In this document: piece after piece, positions 56,526-64,000 of the stretch | Layout: each line of letters begins with the position of its first letter | Numbering within the stretch: the stretch's first letter is position 1 | Assembly: GCF_026151205.1 (NCBI RefSeq) | Contig: NC_087078.1 | Coordinates: 14,711,118-14,775,117 of the forward strand | DNA from: Bolinopsis microptera | Taxonomy: Eukaryota > Ctenophora > Tentaculata > Lobata > Bolinopsidae | Reading direction: 5' to 3' | DNA: 64,000 nt | Translations under genes and position numbers: made by a program | The notes under the pieces: model-generated | Told to the model about the DNA's origin: nothing | Databases searched by the model: none | The model's input: only the letters and a program-made list of their open reading frames with translations

Positions 56526-57416
56526 GTAAAGGACTACGGTGTAAGATGCTTCGAGAACATTTTTATAATTGATGCACGCTGAATGTTATAGTAAAGATCT
56601 AAGTCTTGGTCTAAAAGTAAAGCTTAAATCAATCTATTAAAACCATTAATAGAATCTTTTACTACTCTGAAAAACCGAATAACGCAATATTAAGTATAAG
56701 TCAATAATCCCAATATTGTTTGATACAACAATATAATTATAAAATTCAATTTATATTAGCGGATCTTACAGATACCAGCATTACATGCCATGACAAGAGC
56801 ATCCCGTTAATCAGAGCGACACCACAAAATACCCAACAGTTTTACTTTCACTTTCTTTTCACTGTCACTTTCACTTGCACTTTTATTTAAACTTTCTCGA
56901 TATCACTTTCGAACATAATATCTTGAGTCTAGAGTGACAGCCTCCAACATAGCGACTGTCCACAAACTTTAAAAAGGATTATGAAAATGAACATCTGGGT
57001 ATCAGAGGGGACAACTTCAATCCACATTTTAGTTTCGGTAATTAGCGGGTAATTCATTGTGGGCCGCTTGGTTCTGTGTACAAAGATTATTAATTTAACT
57101 GAGATCAAGTCACTAGCTAAAAATGAATAAATAAATAAATTCAAAATTGATTAAGTTTTTAGAGGTTCAATAAAAAAATATACCCAAAGAAAGATGTACA
57201 TAAGTCATTCAAGCGAAATTGGTATGGAATAATAAAATTTTGCACTTTAACGTCAGTTCAGAATTTATTATTTATAGGGACAAATATAAGGAATAACAGG
57301 AATATTATGAACAGATAATAATAATATACATATAATAGGCCGTATAATATAATATTTTATCAAACTAACTATACATATAAACCTAACAAATAATAATAAT
57401 ATACCTATATAATGTA
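56526..57416. other. Intergenic, no gene seen
   Basis: A+T-rich with a short CACTTTCACTTTC repeat near 56845-56885. The 71-codon - strand frame at 56929-57144 has no recognisable content. Confidence 0.65.
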
Positions 57417-58181
57417 CAGGGTGGGCCAAAAGTCAGTACCAATACGTGGCCTTTATAGCTCAGTCACTGAGTGCACATTTTAAATACTTCTTCTGTATGA
57501 CTTTGTACCACCACTGGTTCGGGGAATGTCAACTCGAAAAAATATTCGCTGTTATTGTTTTCAAATGAGGTTCATTTCACATTTATTTGATAGTTTGGAT
57601 AGTCGGATCAAGCTAAATGTTATTGAATTGTGTTTTGGCCATTCGAATTAGTTTGTTCCTGAAAGAATTAGAAATGTAGACTTCTCAGTGACGAGATATG
57701 AAGCATACGACGTTATTCATTAGTGTGATCAGATGATTGGTTTACCTAATACACGTGTATAAGGTGACCCCGTTAAACTACCCCGTTAAACATTATGAGG
57801 GTATTGTTAAGGGTGCCCAATTAAGAGTGTGTGTCACGGTGTCATATTGATTCCAGTCAATTTTTTTTGTTAACGAGATACAGAAAATGTTGATAACTTC
57901 GTCATTTCTAATCCGTTTTGCCTCATGTTTTCAGATCATATGAACATTTGATAATCTACCGTCTCTAAAAATTAGTGCGTTCAGCAATGTTCAGAGAAAA
58001 CATATAGGTGTTTAATATTGTTGGGCCGTGGTCTAAAAATATTCGATTTTCAAATTTTTGTCGACGGAAATCCTCGAACCAGTATATTCAGTATGCCATT
58101 GCAAAGCAACAGCTCTCAAATATAAAACCACGGCGGAGCTATTAAGGCCAACGTATGGGTACTGACTTTTGGCCCACCCTG
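57417..58181. mobile_element. Tc1/mariner-type non-autonomous element, 765 bp
   Basis: Terminal inverted repeats CAGGGTGGGCCAAAAGTCAG and complement, flanked by TA at 57415-57416 and 58182-58183. TA target sites and a CAGGGTG...CCAAAAGT tip are typical of the IS630/Tc1/mariner superfamily. No DD(E/D) transposase frame inside. Confidence 0.92.
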
Positions 58182-58555
58182 TACAATATAACTAACGTTT
58201 AAGAAGCTGCGTCTCAAGTGGAAGAGGCCACGTGCGTTAAACCTCTGCCACCAGGGTTCTGCGCGTAAAACGTCAATACGCAGGGGGGTTGTTAGTTCAA
58301 CACTGCGTGTGGGAGGAGAAAGGAAGACTGTAGCAGTCTGACTCTGACTTACTGAGGTACAGCTGAATGTAAGGGGTTATGTTAATTCCTTAATATATAA
58401 TATATACTTGTCTTATGATGTACAATGTTACATTGTACACTGTACACTACAAGTTAGAATAGGATGAGGGTAACAGGGATTGGCTAGTTAGAGGCGGTCC
58501 GTGTAGGCCTTACACTGTGCTTTCAGCAATACTCATACGTATATATTGTATAATA
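58182..58555. other. Intergenic spacer before the duplicated segment, no gene seen
   Basis: Contains a TACATTGTACA-type near-palindrome at about 58420-58450. Nothing else supported. Confidence 0.6.
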
Positions 58556-58952
58556 TTTCATCCTTTCCTACTCAATTATGTGGGATTTTGGAAACCGAGT
58601 GACCTTACTGCGTAAAACATTCAGATAATACAATCTATGAAATGTTAGATAAGTAGCCCAAGTACCACCATTACATCATCTCTCACAATTCAACTTCCTT
58701 GGAAAAGAGCAAAGAGTCTCAGTGATTCTGGAGAAAATATGAAGAGTTCTTCAAGATGTATCCCTTGATAATTCTATCCAGCACAAAAAATGACGTGAGA
58801 AAAAAATGACGTCAATATTGTTACAAAGAAAAGTGCAACAACATAATTACAGAAGTTTATCAAACAAAAGGCACCTTGGACAATATTGGTTTGGAGTTGA
58901 GAAGCAAGCTGGTACTATCTGTGTTATACAAACCATCCACGTTATAGCGTTA

Positions 58953-59290
58953 ACTGAGCCGTGGAACTGGGCTGTAACAGCCCAGTTCCACGGCTCAGTT
59001 ATGCGACCAGATTGGACACAAAACTCCGCGAAAAGAGTTTTGAAAGGCAAAACTCCGCGAAGGCAGTTTTGTTTACAATGTACGTTCCCACGGTTGGTAT
59101 TTTTGCACGCAGATTTGCGCGCGCACGTGGGCGCATTATAATGTTTACATTGTAAACAAAACTGCTTTCACGGAGTTTTGGGTCATATCAAAAATATTTC
59201 TCCGTGCGGAGAAATAATTTTGAATTTCATTTCAATGTGAGAAAAAATGTGAGCAAATCTGGTTGCAAAACTGAGCCGTGGAACTGCAGG
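58953..59290. mobile_element. 338-bp insertion with a perfect 24-base-arm hairpin
   Basis: Absent from copy A of the duplication (compare 24615-24640). GTTA flanks it at 58949-58952 and 59291-59294. It starts with ACTGAGCCGTGGAACTG inside a hairpin (58952-59000) and nearly ends with the same word, and it holds an inner inverted pair GTTTTGTTTACAATGTA / TACATTGTAAACAAAAC (59070 and 59145). Confidence 0.85.
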
Positions 59291-59407
59291 GTTATAATAA
59301 GATTGACCAAAATTATGGAGATTTTCTTTCCTATTTCTGATTTATATAATTATTTTCTGATATTATATAATTTGGATGATAGTGATTTTTAATTTGTTTT
59401 CGATGAC

Positions 59408-62354
59408 TAGTACAGACAGATCCGTCTAAAAAAATCGATCTGCTGACACTCAAAGCTTTCAGAGGTTTTTTGACGTTTTTGAGTCCCATTAGGTGCCCTT
59501 TATGGCTGACCAACTTTTCCAAACTTTTCCACTTGTCTTAAGGCCACTTTTTGCCACTTTACCACTTTTTACCACCTTTTTTGTTTGTCGAAAATCTTTA
59601 GTTGTGAACATCGTAAAAGGTTGCGGATTAATCGAGTGTGTTCATATTATCAGGAAGAAAAACTTTTGTTCGAACAATTTTTACGTCAGATAATAAGTTA
59701 ATTGGATAATTATCAATTAACTAATTAGCAAAATTCTAAAAAATTTTTATTGGCTAAAAATGATCGGAATAGCTTAAAACACGGAGAAAAGTAGTTTTTA
59801 GAAAAAAATTTTAAATTTTTCACTTACATTTTTTTTTCGAGACTAAAAAATTTCGAAAATTTTAAAAAAAATTTCCGCCAAAAGTGATCAAATCGCATGA
59901 AACACGGATAAAAATGCCTTTCTAAAAAACGTAGTGAATTTTTCGTTTCAAGAATACTTAAATCGCCAATATTTGTAGTTGGAGTTCAGTAAATCTCGGC
60001 AGATTTTAGTAATCAGGAATTAGTATTACTAAGTGAAGAGGTCTGAAACTGAAAAACGTTAACCATACGATCGCACGGCGATATAAGAGTTTCATAAACT
60101 AATTTTCACAGAAACTGCACCAATGGTACAGTCAAGATCGAAACGATAGCCTGCTGTACTGTCATTTTATTGATTTCAATGATGAATCAGTGGGGTTAAG
60201 ATAATCACATTTGTAATAAAATATAAATAAAACATCTCTGTACCGTCAATTGTGCTAGTCTAAACCAGTCTACCTGTATTACCAGACCTCTTCTTTTCCT
60301 CGACAATCAAACCAAGTTGCTCATATCGCATTTGGTGGGTGATGTAAGTAGTAATACATATCGAGCTGTATTCAATCACAAAACGACACAATGCAATACG
60401 TGTATATTATATTATGGCCCTTAATGAGGTATATGAAACGTTCTATATCGTACACTTCTCGTTTCTCCCGTGAGAGGCCCAGTATGGAGAGGTTTTACAG
60501 TTAATCACGAAAACGTCTACTTGGCTTCATGGCTCAAAGAAGGCAAGAAAAGACCAGAAAGCTTTCAACTCGCTCTTTTCAATGCCCGTCCATCTGTCCC
60601 ACATTAATCCTGAGCTGATCATCATAGCCCCGAATATCCTACGGGAAGAACCTGTATTTTTACCTCACGACGTCCGGATTTCAAATCAACACCCTCAATA
60701 ACATTAACAATCCTTCCTGATCAGAATCTGTCTCTATTAGCAATTTCCAAAATATCCTGACTCTCGTGGAATATTTCACTGAATTAATTATTACCGGTCC
60801 TTTACTACCCCTTGCCCGTCACTTGTATCTACATCTTACCCTTGCCAGTATGTTACCCTTGCTGATTTTACGTTTAGCCGACCCTGACATATGGGGGTGA
60901 TTTGAGGTATCCACCGATCCAGCATAGCAAATGAAGCGGTATGCAGTACAATACAAAACAAGTCACAGTTGATGTTGGAAGGTGTATTTACACTTTCTTT
61001 CTGGACCTGGCTGTTCCTTAGTTTCCTTGATCTGTTCTTGCCTTCTTCGAACTGTAAATGAGCCATGTAATGAGGCCAAATATACTTTTTCGTGATAAAC
61101 TTTAAAACGTCTCTATACCGGGTTTCTCATTAAGAGCCATATAATATACACGTATTGTGTCTTATTCTGATTGAATACAGCTCGTTATGTATAAGTTTCA
61201 ATACCTACAACACTACTATATAACAAATAATTTGAATGACAGGATGGATTACTGAGGGCACTGTGTTAAGGTGATTTGAATGACAGGATGGATTACCGAG
61301 GGCACTGTGTTAAGGTGATTTAAGTGGGTCCCAATCCCCACCGACCATTCTTCTTTGTGTCATGAATACTTGCTTCATCATCTCCTTTTAATAAAAATCA
61401 CGGTGTTTTTATTGACTAAGCGCATTACTACTTACATCACCCACCAAATGCGATATGAGCAACTTGGTTTGATTGTCGAGGAAAAGAAGAGGTCTGGTAA
61501 TACAGGTAGGCTGGTTTAGACTAGCACAATTGACGGTACAGAGATGTTTTATTTATATTTTATTACAAATGTGATTATCTTAACCCCACTGATTCATCAT
61601 TGAAATCAATAAAATGACAGACAGCAGGCTATCGTTTCGATCTTGACTGTGCCATTGGTGCAGTTTCTGTGAAAATTAGTTTATGAAACTCTTATATCGC
61701 CGTGCGATCGTATGGTTAACGTTTTTCAGTTTCAGACCTCTTCACTTAGTAATACTAATTCCTGATTACTAAAATCTGCCGAGATTTACTGAACTCCAAC
61801 TACAAATATTGGCGATTTAAGTATTCTTGAAAAGAAAAATTCACTACGTTTTTTAGAAAGGCATTTTTATCCGTGTTTCATGCGATTTGATCACTTTTGG
61901 CGGACATTTTTTTTTTAATTCTCGAAAAAAAATGTAAGTGAAAAATTTAAAAATTTTTTTCTAAAAACTACTTTTCTCCGTGTTTTAAGCTATTCCGATC
62001 ATTTTTAGCCAATAAAAATTTTTTAGAATTTTGCTAATTAGTTAATTGATAATTATCCAATTAACTTATTATCTGACGTAAAAATTGTTTGAACAAAAGT
62101 TTTTCTTCCTGATAATATGAACACACTCGATTGATCCGCAACATTTTACGATGTTCACAACTAAAGATATTCGACAAACAAAAAAGGTGGTAAAAAGTGG
62201 TAAAGTGGCAAAAAGTGGCCTTAAGACAAGTGGAAAAGTTTGGAAAAGTTGGTCAGCCATAAAGGGCACCTAATGGGACTCAAAAACGTCAAAAAACCTC
62301 TGAAAGCTTTGAGTGTCAGCAGATCGATTTTTTTAGACGGATCTGTCTGTACTA
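59408..62354. mobile_element. 2.95 kb foldback element with inverted arms of about 1 kb
   Basis: Tips TAGTACAGACAGATCCGTCT and complement; 3-base duplications GAC at 59405-59407 and 62355-62357. The empty site GATGACTGA is intact in copy A at 24743. Arms (59408 to about 60480, and about 61100 to 62354) are near-identical inverted copies. The centre, about 0.6 kb, has a 76-codon - strand frame (60836-61066) without recognisable features. No transposase. Confidence 0.93.
61240..61322. repeat. Short tandem duplication in foldback centre
   Basis: A roughly 43-base sequence starting GATTTGAATGACAGGATGG and ending GGGCACTGTGTTAAGGT occurs twice in a row near the inner edge of the right arm. Confidence 0.8.
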
Positions 62355-63967
62355 GACTGACCAATAGAAATTACGTTACAAAGATTGGATCGTAAAACTA
62401 TTTATAGTCGCAAATTTCTGTTATAACATCGCAAATTTCTGTTATAACAGAAATTTGCGATATTAATCCCAAAATGATCCCAGCTGGTTCCTCGTCTGCT
62501 CGTATCTGAGGCACAGCTGTATTGGTGCCGGTATAATAGACCATTAATTTGTTCGCAAGTTTTAAGTAGTAGACTAATCCGTTGTAGATCATGTGGGACG
62601 TGGGTACGTGTTCAGCCCATGTGGGCACCCGGCACGTGTTCACCTTGGTTAATGAACACGCCCCAAGCTCGACAGACCAAATATTCCTAACACAGACTGC
62701 TTTTATCAAATATAGTTACAGTACAATGATAACAAATTGAACTCAGTACTTTACTAGCAGACTGAACGGTCACAAAATACAAGCAGGTGTTGATAAAAGG
62801 CACAACTAATTTCTGTTTACATGGATTATCCTAAGAAGTTGATTACAAAATAAGAAGTTGATACCACTAGCCAATCTAAGTTAACAGTGTGCGGCAGCGC
62901 AGGTGTGATGATTTTCATAAATTTACTTTTAATTATATTCATTAGTCAGAAATGGTCGGCGACTAGATCCATTTCCTGCAATCTTCAAGACCTTCTATTA
63001 AAAAAATGTAATAGACAAACAAAAGCCAAAAGTTTAAATCAACTATTAGAGAATATTGAGTAAACGATGGTTGTATTGGTAAAGAAATGAAGAAATGACT
63101 GAATTTTACATAATTAGCCAAAACCCAAAAGTCATAAACCACCCCCCGTCTGAACTGATTATTGTAACAATGTAGTAATGCGTACAAATGCCCGGTGTAA
63201 TTAGTTCACAGTCATACCACAGAATGTGTAATTTTTATGCAACTGAGATTCGGGCTTCGAGTTTCAGTAAATTGCATTTATTGGTGCGACACCAATAAAT
63301 GGTGGATTCCTACCAGAATTGAGTGCAGTATTGATGGTCTACAGTCTACAATTTTATAGAGTTATAGAGTGCCTCCTAGGCGATAGTTTAAAGTTTGAAT
63401 GCTTTAATGCAAACTACAAAACCTTTTAGTACAAAACCTTTTAGTACAAAGGGTACTCGTTCATACTTGTGTAACCCTTTGTAAATCGTAAATGATTTGG
63501 AATATTAAATGTTTTAATATGCTACTAGTACTGTTCCGTATTTAATAAAATAGATCATCACAACTCGTACAAAAGTGTTGGAGGAAATAAAAAATTCCGT
63601 TGAAGCCTAAGAGAAGATTCGGACATAAGATAGTTTAATTAATAAGTACCCAGAATGTATATTTTCTATCAATACTCGAACTTTAGTTTTATGGAGCTGA
63701 AATATTAGGGGGATTCGAGTTGGACCTATAAATTTGGAAGGGAACGGTCAGAGGGGTACGTAGAGTGGTTCTCGGTGGGTCTTTTTGATAAAATTGAGGG
63801 TACGCATCGTTGGTTTGGGGCTAGGCATTTGTTCATTTACAAAGGAAACCCCACCAATGTGCCATTACGTAAAGTCATACTTGTTGATTCGATAGCACTA
63901 GAATGCTCAACAGTTGTTGTCCGTTTTAATTTCACCGTATCAGAACCACTAATACTGCATTTTCTAG

Positions 63968-64000
63968 ATGACAAAAGAGGAAAAGGACCTGTTTGTGGAG
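63968..64000 (+). CDS. Start of a paralogous Ig-receptor exon, cut by window end
   Basis: Preceded by TTTTCTAG like exon 22 at 26224. Encodes the same eleven residues (MTKEEKDLFVE) with only two third-position synonymous differences. This suggests a second Ig receptor gene, or at least a duplicated second half-domain, continuing beyond the window. Confidence 0.7.
   Translation, partial: MTKEEKDLFVE

Larger units (their letters stand above)
58556..64000 (+). repeat. Segmental duplication, copy B (carries extra insertions; runs off window)
   Basis: Same order and orientation as 24236-26270, interrupted by the elements at 58953-59290 and 59408-62354 and by a roughly 75-base insertion near 63740. 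Similarity starts abruptly near 58556, and the GPCR copies and Ig exons upstream of 24.24 kb are not present here. Confidence 0.93.

Overview
The window is animal nuclear DNA. Genes have spliceosomal GT-AG introns, multi-exon Ig-superfamily and class A GPCR genes are present, and the sequence is A+T-rich with many transposons, foldback elements and minisatellites. The gene types and repeat content would suit an early-branching or other invertebrate metazoan, but nothing here fixes the phylum. All exon models below were built by hand from reading frame, splice consensus and intron phase; there is no transcript support.

Region 1 (1-34,714, + strand) is the 3' part of one very large gene for a single-pass receptor. 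I can chain 30 exons with consistent phases (about 1,617 residues in window). They encode one partial and 13 further Ig domains, a transmembrane helix at 27.36-27.43 kb, and a six-exon cytoplasmic tail with tyrosine motifs and a coding 14-residue repeat. Most Ig domains are split over two exons. Intron 21 is 13 kb long and holds a nested antisense cluster of class A GPCR genes: two intact (13.5-15.8 kb, 17.0-18.4 kb), one indel-riddled partial copy (18.5-19.3 kb) and one decayed (22.6-24.1 kb).

Region 2 (34.7-39 kb) has a 5'-truncated Penelope-like retroelement (GIY-YIG endonuclease), a perfect 51-bp-arm palindrome and diverged tandem repeats. Region 3 (39.0-40.4 kb) is a GTSF1/Asterix-like gene with two CHHC zinc fingers, a family known from piRNA silencing. 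Region 4 (40.7-43 kb) is repeats. Region 5 (43.4-52.1 kb) holds five exons of a MIF4G-type (PAIP1/eIF4G-like) translation-factor gene. One of its introns carries a 5.7 kb foldback transposon with relic protein-coding pieces, itself hosting a minisatellite-bearing MITE. Region 6 (52.8-54.1 kb, - strand) is an intronless sulfotransferase-like gene.

Region 7 (54.1-64 kb) is mobile DNA followed by a diverged copy of 24.24-26.27 kb, i.e. the end of intron 21 plus the start of Ig exon 22. That copy runs off the window edge inside an Ig exon which differs only at synonymous sites, so a second, paralogous Ig receptor gene very probably continues past 64,000. Because the 24-26 kb copy lacks two of the insertions, the pair gives clean empty-site/filled-site evidence for the elements at 58,953 and 59,408.
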